From Streptomyces griseoruber (GTDB taxonomy: Bacteria; Actinomycetota; Actinomycetes; Streptomycetales; Streptomycetaceae): 64,000 nucleotides of DNA. Below are positions 17,233 to 25,679 of this stretch, piece after piece; position 1 is the stretch's first letter, and the number at the start of each line of letters is the position of its first letter. The notes under the pieces are model-generated. The model did no database searches. It saw only the letters and a list, made by a program, of their open reading frames with translations, and had not been told where the DNA came from. The DNA lies in assembly GCF_001514205.1 (NCBI RefSeq), contig NZ_KQ948777.1, positions 114,895 to 178,894 on the forward strand. Reading direction: 5' to 3'. Both the position numbers and the translations under genes were made by a program.

Positions 17233-17869
17233 CCGCGGCCAGGCCGGACGCGTGCTCGCCGATGTGCTGCGGACCCGGCAGGACAACGGCGAACTGCCCG
17301 ACCCGGTCGTCCTCGCCCTGCCCCGGGGCGGAGTCGCCGTGGCGGAGGAGGTCGCCCGCGTGCTGGACGCGCCCCTCGACGTGCTCGTCGTACGGAAGAT
17401 CGGCGCGCCGTTCCAGCCGGAACTCGGCGTCGGCGCGCTCGTCGGCGACGCCGAGCCGCTCTTCGACGAGGCCGCCCTGCGCGCACTCGGCCTCACCGAG
17501 CGCGACCTCGCCCCGGTCGTGGAGCGCGAGCGCGCCGAGCTCCACCGCCGTGAGCTGCTCTACCGCGAGGGCCGTCCCGCCCCCGACCTGCGAGGACGGA
17601 CCGCGATCGTGGTCGACGACGGCCTCGCGACCGGGGCCACCGCCCGTGCCGCCCTGCGTTCCCTGCGGCGCGCGGCGCCCCGGCGCACCGTCCTGGCCGT
17701 ACCGGTCGGCGCCCCGGAGGCGGTCGCCCTGCTGCGGCCCGAGGCGGACGACGTGATCTGCCTGCACCAGCCGGCCGCCTTCATGGCCGTCGGCCTCTGG
17801 TACGACGACTTCGACCAGCTCACCGACGCCGATGTGCTGCGCGCCCTGCGCATGGCGGCCGACCGGTGA
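17219..17869 (+). CDS. Phosphoribosyltransferase-domain protein
   Basis: 216 residues with the type I PRTase PRPP loop VVDDGLATGATA at residues 132-143. The N-terminal half has VLALPRGGVAVAEEVA and a flexible hood. Such proteins are usually annotated as PRTases without a known base; some act on PRPP, others have regulatory roles. A strong Shine-Dalgarno (GGAGGGAAGGGG) precedes ATG 17219. The gene overlaps the alpha/beta hydrolase by 14 bases. Confidence 0.9.
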   Translation: MRFPDRGQAGRVLADVLRTRQDNGELPDPVVLALPRGGVAVAEEVARVLDAPLDVLVVRKIGAPFQPELGVGALVGDAEPLFDEAALRALGLTERDLAPVVERERAELHRRELLYREGRPAPDLRGRTAIVVDDGLATGATARAALRSLRRAAPRRTVLAVPVGAPEAVALLRPEADDVICLHQPAAFMAVGLWYDDFDQLTDADVLRALRMAADR

Positions 17870-17998
17870 ATCGCCGCCCCGGTGGTCCGATGGCACCCTG
17901 TCGGCCGACCGAGGGGAACCATTGCCGCACCATTGGCCCAGTCATATCGACCCCTGTTGAACCATCTGCCGACCCGATGTTCCTATGGACACATCAAT

Positions 17999-18027
17999 GG
18001 CGCTGCGGACACTCGCGGCGCCTTTTT
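17999..18027 (+). terminator. Intrinsic terminator or attenuator 30 bases before a FUSC gene
   Basis: A 9-bp stem (17999-18007 with 18014-18022, one T-G wobble) with a 6-base loop is followed by five T residues (18023-18027). It reads with the plus strand. It may end the hydrolase-PRTase transcript, or act as an attenuator, since it lies only 30 bases before the FUSC start codon. Confidence 0.7.
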
Positions 18028-18057
18028 CGTGCGGGCGTCCGGCAGGGGTGGGAAACA

Positions 18058-19551
18058 GTGCTGAAGAGGGTGTTCACGGCTCCGGACCCGGGGCGGACGC
18101 GGCTGCGCTTCGCCGCCCGGGCCGTCCTGGGCATCGGCCTCGCCGTCGTCGCGTGCGGTCTCGCCGGGCATGCGCTCCCCGGGGTCGTCACGGGCGGGCT
18201 CGCCGCCCTGCTCGCGCTGTTCACCGTCGCGGACGCCTCCGTGCGCGGCCAGGCGGTCACCACCGCGCTGTTGCCCGCCGTCGGCCTGCCCGTCCTCACC
18301 GCGGCGGCCGTCCTGCACGACCACCCCGTGGCCCGCGACCTCGGCTTCCTCGCCGTCATCGGCGCGGGCGTGTACGCCCGCCGCTGGGGGCCGCGCGGGC
18401 ACAGCCTGGGCGTCTTCGCGTTCATGATGTTCTTCGTCGCCCAGTTCCTGCACGCGACGGCCGGACAGCTCCCCGAGCTGTACGCCTCCCTCGCGCTGTC
18501 CCTGTCGGCCGCAGCGGTGGTGCGCTTCGGGGCGTGGTGCTACGAGCGCCGCACGCCCCCGGCACCGGTGCCCGCCCCGCCGGGCGGCCGCGGCCTGGCC
18601 CGGGTCACCACCCGCCAGGCCGTCCAGGCGACCGCCGGCGCGGGCCTCGCCCTCGTCCTCGGCCAGCTCGTCTCCGGGCAGCGCTGGTACTGGGCCGTCG
18701 GCGCCACCTGGTGGATCTTCGTCAACACCGCCTCGCGCGGCGAGACCCTGGTGCGCGGATTCCGCCGGGTGCTCGGCACGGTGATCGGCATCGGACTCGG
18801 CCTCCTGGTCGCGGTGCCCCTGCACGGCGCCCCGGCCCTCACCGCCGCCCTGGTCGCCGTCTCCGTCTTCGGCATCTTCTACACGGCCGCCGTCTCCTAC
18901 ACCTGGATGATGCTCTGGGTGACCCTGCTCGCCGAGCTGCTCTACGGCCTTCTCGGTGTCCTGACCCCCGGGCTGCTGGCGCTGCGGCTCGCCGAGACCG
19001 GGGTGGGTGCGCTCGGCGCCGCGCTGGCCGTGCTGTTCGTCCTGCCGGTCACCACGCACACGATCACCGACGCCTGGATCCAGCGCGCCCTGCGCCGTGT
19101 CCACGCCTGCACCGCCGAGGCCGCCGCACGCCTCGCGGGCGACCCGGCCGCCGATCCCGCCGGGCGGGCCGCCGAACTGGAGCAGCTCCTCGGCCGGGTC
19201 CGGCTCGCCGTCGCCCCGCTCGTGCACCCCCTGAACCCGATGCTCGGCCGCAAGCGGCGCGCCCGCCGGGTGCTGGCCCTGCTCGATGCCTGCGCCCGCG
19301 AGAGCCGCGGTCTGGCCGCCGTCGCCGCCGACCCCGAGGCCTCGCACGACGCCCGGCTGGCCGCGGCCTGCTGGCGCGTCCAGGCGGCCGTGGAGGCCCT
19401 CACCGACGGCGAGAGCGCGGCAGCGGCCCCCGTGGAACGGCCCCCGGTCACCGAGCCCGCGCTGGCCCACCTGCACGGCCTGGAGCACGCCCTGGCGGAA
19501 CTGGCCCAGCCGCTGCGGACCCCGTCGGGATCGCCGTTGGTGGGGGCGTGA
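18058..19551 (+). CDS. FUSC family membrane protein
   Basis: 497 residues with two clusters of transmembrane helices (about residues 15-155 and 190-350) joined by a short loop, followed by a soluble helical C-terminal region. The second cluster begins around QRWYWAVGATWWIFVNTASRGETLVRGFRRVLGTVIG, cut here to its key feature: a conserved R-G-F-R-R-V-x-G-T turn typical of fusaric-acid-resistance (FUSC) proteins. These are putative aromatic-acid exporters. GTG 18058 is preceded by GGGGTGGGA. Upstream in-frame ATGs lie inside the terminator hairpin and are rejected. Confidence 0.85.
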   Translation: MLKRVFTAPDPGRTRLRFAARAVLGIGLAVVACGLAGHALPGVVTGGLAALLALFTVADASVRGQAVTTALLPAVGLPVLTAAAVLHDHPVARDLGFLAVIGAGVYARRWGPRGHSLGVFAFMMFFVAQFLHATAGQLPELYASLALSLSAAAVVRFGAWCYERRTPPAPVPAPPGGRGLARVTTRQAVQATAGAGLALVLGQLVSGQRWYWAVGATWWIFVNTASRGETLVRGFRRVLGTVIGIGLGLLVAVPLHGAPALTAALVAVSVFGIFYTAAVSYTWMMLWVTLLAELLYGLLGVLTPGLLALRLAETGVGALGAALAVLFVLPVTTHTITDAWIQRALRRVHACTAEAAARLAGDPAADPAGRAAELEQLLGRVRLAVAPLVHPLNPMLGRKRRARRVLALLDACARESRGLAAVAADPEASHDARLAAACWRVQAAVEALTDGESAAAAPVERPPVTEPALAHLHGLEHALAELAQPLRTPSGSPLVGA

Positions 19552-19646
19552 CGCCCGGCGGGACGTTTCGGCGCGGGTCTGGTCTAGACCTGCGCTGATC
19601 AACTGCTACCGTCACCCCGGACAGCAGCGACCGAGAGGGGACAGCG

Positions 19647-20693
19647 GTGGCAGACCTCGGCGGACGGACCCGGCGTGCGTTCATCGGCTCGTTCACGGCG
19701 GCCGGCGGGCCAGGCATCGTGACCGCCGCCGTGGACCCGGACAGCGGGGCGCTCACCGCCCTCAGCAGCCTCGACGCGCTGCCCGACCCCTCCTACCTGG
19801 CCCTGTCGGCCGACGGCGGCACGCTGTACGCGGTCAGCGAGACGAGCGAGGGCGCGGTGGCAGCGTACCGCGTCACCGGTGACCTGCCGGAGGCGGCCGG
19901 CGCGCCCGTGCCGGTCGGCGGCAGCGGCCCCACCCACCTCGGCCTGTTCGACGGGCACGTCCTGACCGCGAACTACGGCTCCGGCAGCGTCACCGCCGTC
20001 CCCGTCCGCGCGGACGGCGGCCTCGCCCGGACCGCCTCCGGCGTCCTGCACCACACCGGCTCCGGCCCGCACACCCGCCGCCAGCAGGGGCCGCACGCCC
20101 ACCAGGTGCAGGCCGACCCCAGCGGACGCTGGGCGGTCAGCGTGGACCTCGGGACGGACTCGGTGCGGGTGTGCGCCCTGCGCGACGGCACGCCCGTCCT
20201 GCACCGCGAGCACGCGCTGCGCCCCGGCTCGGGGCCGCGCCACCTCGCCTTCCACCCCGACGGCTCGTACGCGTACGTCGTCAACGAACTCACCCCGACC
20301 GTCACGGTGTGCCGCTGGGACGCCCTCGACGGCTCCCTGAAGCCCCTGGCGGAGATGGCGGTGCTGCCCGGCGCCCCCGACGGGGACGCCTACCCCTCGG
20401 GCATCGCCGTCGCGCCGAACGGCCGGTTCGTCTGGACCGCCACGCGCGGCGAGGACGTGCTGTCCGTGTTCGCCGTCGAGGGGGAGGGCGACGCGCTCCG
20501 GCCGGCCGGCACGGTCCCCTGCGCGGGCCACTGGCCGAGGGACCTGGCCGTCTCCGCCTGCGGCAAGATCCTCTACGTCGCCAACGAGCGCTCCGGCGAC
20601 GTCACCTGGTTCACCCTCGACCCCACCACCGGCCTGCCCCGGCGCGCGGGCTCGCTGCCGCTGCCGGCCGCCTCCTGCGTGGTCCTGGACTGA
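19647..20693 (+). CDS. Lactonase family (seven-bladed propeller) protein
   Basis: 348 residues, cytoplasmic. It matches the bacterial 6-phosphogluconolactonase-like (YbhE) propeller family: repeated blade motifs such as PSYLALSADGGTLYAVSE, PRHLAFHPDGSYAYVVNE and PRDLAVSACGKILYVANE, and HAHQVQADPSGRW near the middle. Expected chemistry is hydrolysis of a sugar lactone, possibly 6-phosphogluconolactone in the pentose phosphate pathway. GTG 19647 follows GAGAGGGG. It is convergent with a chelatase gene across a bidirectional terminator. Confidence 0.9.
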   Translation: MADLGGRTRRAFIGSFTAAGGPGIVTAAVDPDSGALTALSSLDALPDPSYLALSADGGTLYAVSETSEGAVAAYRVTGDLPEAAGAPVPVGGSGPTHLGLFDGHVLTANYGSGSVTAVPVRADGGLARTASGVLHHTGSGPHTRRQQGPHAHQVQADPSGRWAVSVDLGTDSVRVCALRDGTPVLHREHALRPGSGPRHLAFHPDGSYAYVVNELTPTVTVCRWDALDGSLKPLAEMAVLPGAPDGDAYPSGIAVAPNGRFVWTATRGEDVLSVFAVEGEGDALRPAGTVPCAGHWPRDLAVSACGKILYVANERSGDVTWFTLDPTTGLPRRAGSLPLPAASCVVLD

Positions 20694-20738
20694 CCCGGAG
20701 CCCCGGCCGGCGCCCGCCCCCGGTGCCCAGGGCACGGC

Positions 20739-20772
20739 GAAGGGCCCGCTCCTCGGCCGGAGCGGGCCCTTT
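20739..20772. terminator. Bidirectional terminator between lactonase and CbiX-like genes
   Basis: A perfect 13-bp stem (20740-20752 with 20759-20771) with a 6-base loop lies between two convergent genes. It starts AAGGG and ends CCCTT, giving short A/T flanks in both directions. Confidence 0.85.
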
Positions 20773-20804
20773 CGCGATGTGCGGCGTCCTTGACGGTCGG
20801 CCGG

Positions 20805-21728
20805 TCAGCGGACCGGCGCGCCCTGCGGCTGCGGTGGGGCGATGCCCAGGGCGGTCGTGTACTTGGCCAGCGCGAGCTTGCCGATCGCCGGGTAGGCGCC
20901 GAGCGCCTCGGCGGCGGCGCAGTCCGCTTCCTTGGCGGCCTCCTCGATCAGCGCGGCGTCGATCTCCGGGCCGATCAGGTACGGCGCGAGCGCCAGCTGC
21001 TGGGAGCCGGAGGCGCGCAGCTGCTCGGCCACGGAGGCGATGGAACCCTCCTGGTCGAGCGCGGCGGCCATCACCGGCACGGCGAGACGGGCGGCGAGCA
21101 GCATGCCGGTGATCCCGGCGGCCTGCACGGCCTCGTCGCCGCCCACGGAGGCCAGGATGATGCCGTCCGCGGCGGTCGCCACGGTGAACAGCCGGGCGCG
21201 GTCCGCACGGGCCAGACCGGCCTCGGACAGCCGCACGTGCAGCGCCTCGGCGAGCAGCGGGTGCGGGCCGAGGACATCGGTCAGATCGGCGGCGACCCGG
21301 CTCTCCATCACGGCCTGGCGGACCTGACGCAGCAGCGCGCTGTCGGGGCCGGCCAGCAGCGGCACGACGACGCCGACGGGGCCGTCCGGCTCCTTGACGT
21401 CGAGACCGGCGGCGCGGGCCTGCTCGTAGCGGGCGGTGCGCTCCTCGGCGGCGTGCGCGAGGACGGACTGAAGAGCGGGGAACTCGACGTCGTCCCCGTC
21501 CAGGTAACCGATGCGCGCGTCGAGACCCGGGAGCTCGGAGCGGGCGATGCTCACGATCTCCTCGGCGATCCCGCGGGTGGCCGCGCTCGGCGTGCCCGGC
21601 ACCGCGAGGACGAACGCGGGCGCGCCTTCGGGAGCCGCCAACGGCTCGGGTCGCCGGTGCCGCCCGGGTTGGCGGGGGCGCGGCATTCGTACAGGGAGGC
21701 CGGACGCGGGCCCAGTGGGGGAGCTCAT
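20805..21728 (-). CDS. Sirohydrochlorin chelatase-like (CbiX) protein
   Basis: 307 residues. The first 35 form a disordered Arg/Pro-rich extension; the rest has two CbiX-type half domains (AFVLAVPGTPSAATRGIAEEIVSIARSEL region; GPHPLLAEALHVRL; QQLALAPYLIGPEID). CbiX enzymes insert iron or cobalt in siroheme/cobalamin synthesis. The metal-binding His of the first half (usually in a HGS motif) is replaced by PGTPSA, so chelatase activity is doubtful or relies on the second His-containing half. No nitrite or sulfite reductase genes are adjacent. ATG 21728 has no strong ribosome site, so the N-terminus is uncertain. Confidence 0.8.
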   Translation of the reverse strand: MSSPTGPASGLPVRMPRPRQPGRHRRPEPLAAPEGAPAFVLAVPGTPSAATRGIAEEIVSIARSELPGLDARIGYLDGDDVEFPALQSVLAHAAEERTARYEQARAAGLDVKEPDGPVGVVVPLLAGPDSALLRQVRQAVMESRVAADLTDVLGPHPLLAEALHVRLSEAGLARADRARLFTVATAADGIILASVGGDEAVQAAGITGMLLAARLAVPVMAAALDQEGSIASVAEQLRASGSQQLALAPYLIGPEIDAALIEEAAKEADCAAAEALGAYPAIGKLALAKYTTALGIAPPQPQGAPVR

Positions 21729-21893
21729 GGCGCCGCATGTTACTTGTTTCCTGGGCTCCCCTGTTCGGGGAGGGTGCAGGTGAGCGGTATCCGTCCGGTT
21801 TTGTCTGATGAGTTACGTACGGATCAGAAGTGATCAGCGTGTTTTCCGGGCGACTTGCCCTCGAAGAGAGCAATCCCTCTTTTGGGTAACGCT

Positions 21894-21935
21894 GTACGAC
21901 TCGTTCCGTACGTTTCACTCCGTACGTCCCCTACG
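21894..21935. repeat. Three direct repeats with 14-bp period upstream of CbiX-like gene
   Basis: The pentamer GTACG recurs at 21894, 21908 and 21922, each followed by a similar T/C-rich spacer (consensus GTACGNNTCNNTCC). The repeats lie about 170 bases upstream of the CbiX-like start in a 226-base intergenic region. One and a half helical turns of spacing could suit a multimeric regulator. Confidence 0.5.
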
Positions 21936-21954
21936 CACACCCCCGGGCACGCGC

Positions 21955-22944
21955 CTACGCGCGATGCGTCACCGACAGGAGCACCCCGTCGACCGGCAGC
22001 ACGAGTCGGCCTTCGGCCAGATCGGCGGCGATCCGCACCGCTCCGTGCAGCGGATCCCCCTCGGCGTCCACCCGCCGCGCGCGCGGCAGCAGCCGGGCCA
22101 CTTCCTCCGCCAGGGGTACGAGGAGGGGCGCGCCCAGTCTCACCAGGCCCCCGGTGAGGGCGAACGGGGGGTGCCCGTCCGGCGGGCAGACCGCGGCGGC
22201 CGACTCGGCCATGTGCCGTGCCGCCGCCCGCAGGATGTCCGAGGCCACCGGGTCGTCCTCGGCGCATCCGGCCACCTCGGGCGCGAACGAGGCGAGGACG
22301 GCCGCCCGGTCCGGCCGGGGGTAGAGCCGGCCCGGCAGCCCGGTCATCGGCCCGAACCGCTCCTCGGCGCGGGCCAGCAGCCGGGCCGAGCCGCCCGGCC
22401 GCCCGTCGTGGGCGCGCAGCGCGGCCTCCAGCCCCGCCCGTCCGATCCAGGCGCCGCCGCCGCAGTCGCCCAGCAGATGCCCCCAGCCGTCCGCCCGCTG
22501 CCAGTCCGTCAGATCCGTGCCGATCGCGATCAGGCCGGTGCCTGCGGCGACCACGGCACCCGCCCGCGCACCGAGCGCGCCGGTGAACGCGGTCACGGCG
22601 TCGGCGGCCAGCGCGGTCGTGCGGACGCCGAACGCGCGGGCGAGGGCGTCCGCAAGCCCGGCCCGCAGCCCGTCGCCCAGGGTGGCCAGTCCGGCCGCGC
22701 CCACGACGGCCGTGGTCAGCGCCGCGACCCCGGCCTCCGCTCCCGACGCCCGCACCATCGGCACCAGTTGGTCCATCAGATGCCCGGGATCGATACCCCG
22801 CTCCCCGGTGCGCACCGGCACCGTGGAGGAGCGCCCGGCCAGGGCGCCGGTCCCGGAGGTGCCCACGGCCACCCGCAGACCCGAGCCGCCCGAGTCCACG
22901 GCGAGGATGCCGTGGCCGCGCTCCGGATCCGCGGGGACGGTCAC
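21955..22944 (-). CDS. N-acetylglucosamine kinase-like protein (BadF/BcrA ATPase fold)
   Basis: 329 residues, ASKHA fold. The phosphate-1 loop DSGGSG is at 17-22, AGTGLIAIG lies near the middle and a DCGGGAWIG segment follows, all typical of the N-acetylglucosamine kinase/BadF group. It would phosphorylate an amino sugar using ATP. GTG 22944 overlaps the stop of ung (GTGA), so the genes are coupled. A longer frame upstream reads antisense-like through ung and is rejected. Confidence 0.88.
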   Translation of the reverse strand: MTVPADPERGHGILAVDSGGSGLRVAVGTSGTGALAGRSSTVPVRTGERGIDPGHLMDQLVPMVRASGAEAGVAALTTAVVGAAGLATLGDGLRAGLADALARAFGVRTTALAADAVTAFTGALGARAGAVVAAGTGLIAIGTDLTDWQRADGWGHLLGDCGGGAWIGRAGLEAALRAHDGRPGGSARLLARAEERFGPMTGLPGRLYPRPDRAAVLASFAPEVAGCAEDDPVASDILRAAARHMAESAAAVCPPDGHPPFALTGGLVRLGAPLLVPLAEEVARLLPRARRVDAEGDPLHGAVRIAADLAEGRLVLPVDGVLLSVTHRA

Positions 22945-23618
22945 GGCAGTTGCCAGTCCACCGGCTGGCCACCCTGCCGGACCAGCAGGTCGTTGGCCCG
23001 GCTGAACGGCCGCGAGCCGAAGAAGCCGCGGTCCGCCGACATGGGGGAGGGGTGCGCGGACTCCACCGAGGGCAGATCGCCCAGCAGCGGACGCAGATTG
23101 CGGGCGTCCCGGCCCCACAGGATGGACACCAGCGGCTTGCCGCGCGCCGCCAGCGCGCGTATCGCCTGCTCGGTGACCGCCTCCCAGCCCTTGTCGCGGT
23201 GTGCGCCGGGCTTGCGCGGGGCCGTGGTGAGGGCCCTGTTGAGCAGGAGCACGCCCTGCCGCGTCCACGGCGTCAGATCGCCGTTGGAGGGCTGGGGCAG
23301 GCCGAGGTCGGCGTTCATCTCCCGGTAGATGTTGATCAGGCTGCCGGGCAGCGGGCGGACGTCCGGCGCGACCGAGAAGGACAGTCCCACCGCGTGTCCC
23401 GGCGTGGGGTAGGGGTCCTGTCCGACGATCAGGACGCGGACGTCGTCGAAGGGCTGCTGGAAGGCCCGGAGAACGTTCTGCCCGGCCGGGAGGTAGGTGC
23501 GTCCCGCGGCGATCTCCGCGCGCAGGAAGTCGCCCATCACGGCGATCTGTCCGGCCACCGGTTCCAGGGCCTTCGCCCAGCCTGCTTCGACGATTTCATG
23601 CAAGGGTCGTGGTGCCAC
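22941..23618 (-). CDS. ung: Uracil-DNA glycosylase, family 1
   Basis: 225 residues with all family-1 UDG motifs: the water-activating loop GQDPYPT (Asp68), the LLLNRAL segment with the uracil-recognising Asn (124-130) and the HPSPMS leucine-loop motif (189-194). It excises uracil from DNA in base excision repair. The start is uncertain; GTG 23618 (MAPRPLHEIV) has TAGGG 8 bases upstream, with alternatives at 23627 and 23642. It heads a two-gene operon with the kinase-like gene. Confidence 0.95.
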   Translation of the reverse strand: MAPRPLHEIVEAGWAKALEPVAGQIAVMGDFLRAEIAAGRTYLPAGQNVLRAFQQPFDDVRVLIVGQDPYPTPGHAVGLSFSVAPDVRPLPGSLINIYREMNADLGLPQPSNGDLTPWTRQGVLLLNRALTTAPRKPGAHRDKGWEAVTEQAIRALAARGKPLVSILWGRDARNLRPLLGDLPSVESAHPSPMSADRGFFGSRPFSRANDLLVRQGGQPVDWQLP

Positions 23619-23691
23619 GGGCGTCACCCTACTGCCGTACACACGGTGATGATCAACCGGTGGCCAACGCCCCGCGGTCCCCCCACCCGGC

Positions 23692-24777
23692 TCATCCGGT
23701 CACCGCGGCCCGCACACACAGCACGTCCGGCAGATGGGACGCCAACTGCCGCCAGCTGTCGCCGTCGTCGGCCGAGGCGAACACCTCGCCGTTGCGGTTG
23801 CCGAAGTACACGCCCGCCGGATCCGCGTCGTCCGTGCACAGCGCGTCGCGCAGCACCGTGCCGTAGTGGTCCTCCTGCGGCAGGCCCGCCGTGAGCGGCT
23901 CCCAGCTCGCCCCCGCGTCCGCCGTACGGAACACCCGGCACCGGTGGCCGGCGGGGACCCGGTCCGCGTCGGCGTTGATCGGGAAGACGTACGCCGTGTC
24001 GCCGCGCGTGGGATGGGCGGCGGCCGCGAAGCCGAAGGTGGAGGGCAGGCCCGCGCCGATGTCCGTCCAGTTCCGGCCGGTGTCGTCGCTGCGGTACACC
24101 CCCCAGTGGTTCTGCAGATAGAGCCGGTCCGGGGTGGCCGCGTCCTGGGCGATCTTGTGCACGCACTGGCCGAACTCCGGGTGCGGATCCGGCAGGAACA
24201 CCGCCGAGACACCGGAGTTGGAGGGCTCCCAGCTCGCCCCGCCGTCGGTGCTGCGGAAGACCCCGGCCGTGGACACCGCCACCGTCACCGCGTCGGGGTC
24301 GCGCTTGTCGGTCAGGACGGTGTGCAGGCCCTCCCCGCCGCCGCCCGGCACCCACTTCGAGCGCGTCGGGTGCTCCCACAGCGGGCGGACCAGCTCGAAG
24401 GTCTCCCCGCGGTCCTCCGAGCGGTACAGCGCCGCCGGTTCCGTCCCCGCGTAGACCACGTCGGGCTCGGCCGCCGCCGGGTGCAGCTGCCACACCCGCT
24501 CCAACGAAGCCTCCGTGTCCTGCGGGAACCTGACGGCGGGTGTGGCCGGTTCGGTCCAGGTCCGGCCGAGGTCGTCGGAGTGGAACACCGACGGCCCCCA
24601 GTGCGCGCTGTCACCGCCGGCCAGCAGCCTCGGCCGCTCACCCCTGGTGTCGATGGCGACCGAATAGATCGCCTGTGCGTTGAAGTACGGGGATTCGTCG
24701 AACTCCCATGTGCTGCCGCGCCGGCGCCCGATGAACAGGCCTTTGCGCGTGCCCACGGCGAGCAGTACCTCGGTCAT
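23692..24777 (-). CDS. BNR/sialidase-like repeat beta-propeller protein
   Basis: 361 residues. Repeated Asp-box (BNR) motifs of the form S-x-D-x-G-x-x-W occur: SDDLGRTW, SEDRGETF, STDGGASW, SDDTGRNW, TADAGASW and SADDGDSW. This gives a six- or seven-bladed propeller of the VPS10/sialidase superfamily. It starts MTEVLLAVGTRKGLFIG without a signal peptide, so it is probably cytoplasmic. Sialidase catalytic Arg triads are not evident, so I do not call it a glycosidase. ATG 24777 follows GGAGGAGGG. The function is unknown. Confidence 0.88.
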   Translation of the reverse strand: MTEVLLAVGTRKGLFIGRRRGSTWEFDESPYFNAQAIYSVAIDTRGERPRLLAGGDSAHWGPSVFHSDDLGRTWTEPATPAVRFPQDTEASLERVWQLHPAAAEPDVVYAGTEPAALYRSEDRGETFELVRPLWEHPTRSKWVPGGGGEGLHTVLTDKRDPDAVTVAVSTAGVFRSTDGGASWEPSNSGVSAVFLPDPHPEFGQCVHKIAQDAATPDRLYLQNHWGVYRSDDTGRNWTDIGAGLPSTFGFAAAAHPTRGDTAYVFPINADADRVPAGHRCRVFRTADAGASWEPLTAGLPQEDHYGTVLRDALCTDDADPAGVYFGNRNGEVFASADDGDSWRQLASHLPDVLCVRAAVTG

Positions 24778-24991
24778 GCCGCCCTCCTCCGCTGTGTCCT
24801 CGACCTCGTTGTCCCGGACACCGGCCAGTCTGCACCCCGCCACTGACAGTCACCTCCGGACAGCCCGTCACCGCAGGTCACAGCGGTCGCGCCGGTCCCG
24901 ACCGCAGGTCCTCGGCCCCCGGCGGACGGGCGCCTGCGCGGGCGGCGGGACGCGTGCGACCGCCGGGACGGGGGAGTCGCCCTGAGCATCC

Positions 24992-25022
24992 GGACCGCCC
25001 GCCCCGTATGGGAGGGCGGTCC
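24992..25022. promoter_or_regulatory. Stem-loop upstream of Rv1733c-like gene
   Basis: GGACCGCCC (24992-25000) and GGGCGGTCC (25014-25022) form perfect 9-bp arms around a 13-base loop, 36 bases before the ATG. It could be an operator or a 5-prime-UTR hairpin. There is no T-run, so it is unlikely to be a terminator. Confidence 0.5.
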
Positions 25023-25058
25023 AAGGATGTTCGTGCGCTCATGAGGAGGAAGCCTTCG

Positions 25059-25643
25059 ATGGCGTTCCGTGGTCCGAAGGTGTGGCTGTGGCGCTGGCGG
25101 CGCAACCCGCTCAGGCGTCGCGCCGATGCGGTGGAGGCCTGGGTCGTGCTCGGTGCCTGGGTACTGACCGTCCTCGTCGGGGTTCTGGCGGGATGGGGGG
25201 CTGCCGGGTCCGTCGAACACGGGCTGGCCAGAGAACGCGTCGAGTGGCGTCCCCTGGAGGCCCGGCTGACCGAACCGGCGCCCGGGAAGGCCGTCCGGCA
25301 GTCCGGCTCCGCCGGTGGCGACATGGTCTGGGCGAAGGTCGGCTGGACCGGCCCGGACGGCTCCTCGCACACCGGTCAGGTCCGGGTCGCGACCGGCAGC
25401 CCCACCGGCACCCCGGTCACCGTCTGGACGGACCGCCGGGGCCGTCTGGTCACCAAGCCCGCCACCCCCGCCCAGGCCCGGCTCCGCTCCTCCATGGTCG
25501 GCGGCCTGGCCGGCGTGGCCGCCGCGGCGCTGCCCTTCGCGGGCGGCCGGCTCCTGCGCGGGCGGCTGGAACAGCGCCGTATCGCACAGTGGGACACCGA
25601 CTGGGCCCGCTTCGACGCCCTCCGGGGCCGCCCGATGAGCTGA
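25059..25643 (+). CDS. Rv1733c-like membrane protein
   Basis: 194 residues. After a basic N-terminus (WRWRRNPLRRRADAVEAWV) comes one membrane helix (about 25-48), an extracytoplasmic loop of about 95 residues and a second helix (about 147-165), with a C-terminal cytoplasmic tail. This is the layout of the Rv1733c family of actinobacteria, whose M. tuberculosis member is a dormancy-regulon antigen. The function is unknown. ATG 25059 has AGGAGGAAG about 7 bases upstream, which decides it over an ATG at 25041. Confidence 0.85.
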   Translation: MAFRGPKVWLWRWRRNPLRRRADAVEAWVVLGAWVLTVLVGVLAGWGAAGSVEHGLARERVEWRPLEARLTEPAPGKAVRQSGSAGGDMVWAKVGWTGPDGSSHTGQVRVATGSPTGTPVTVWTDRRGRLVTKPATPAQARLRSSMVGGLAGVAAAALPFAGGRLLRGRLEQRRIAQWDTDWARFDALRGRPMS

Positions 25644-25679
25644 CCGGCACCCACGCGGCCCGCCACCCGCCGCGCGGCT

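Noticed and set aside
17882..18064. 60-codon plus-strand open frame over the hairpin before the FUSC gene
   Set aside because: It spans the terminator hairpin and overlaps the FUSC start; no ribosome site, no known peptide.
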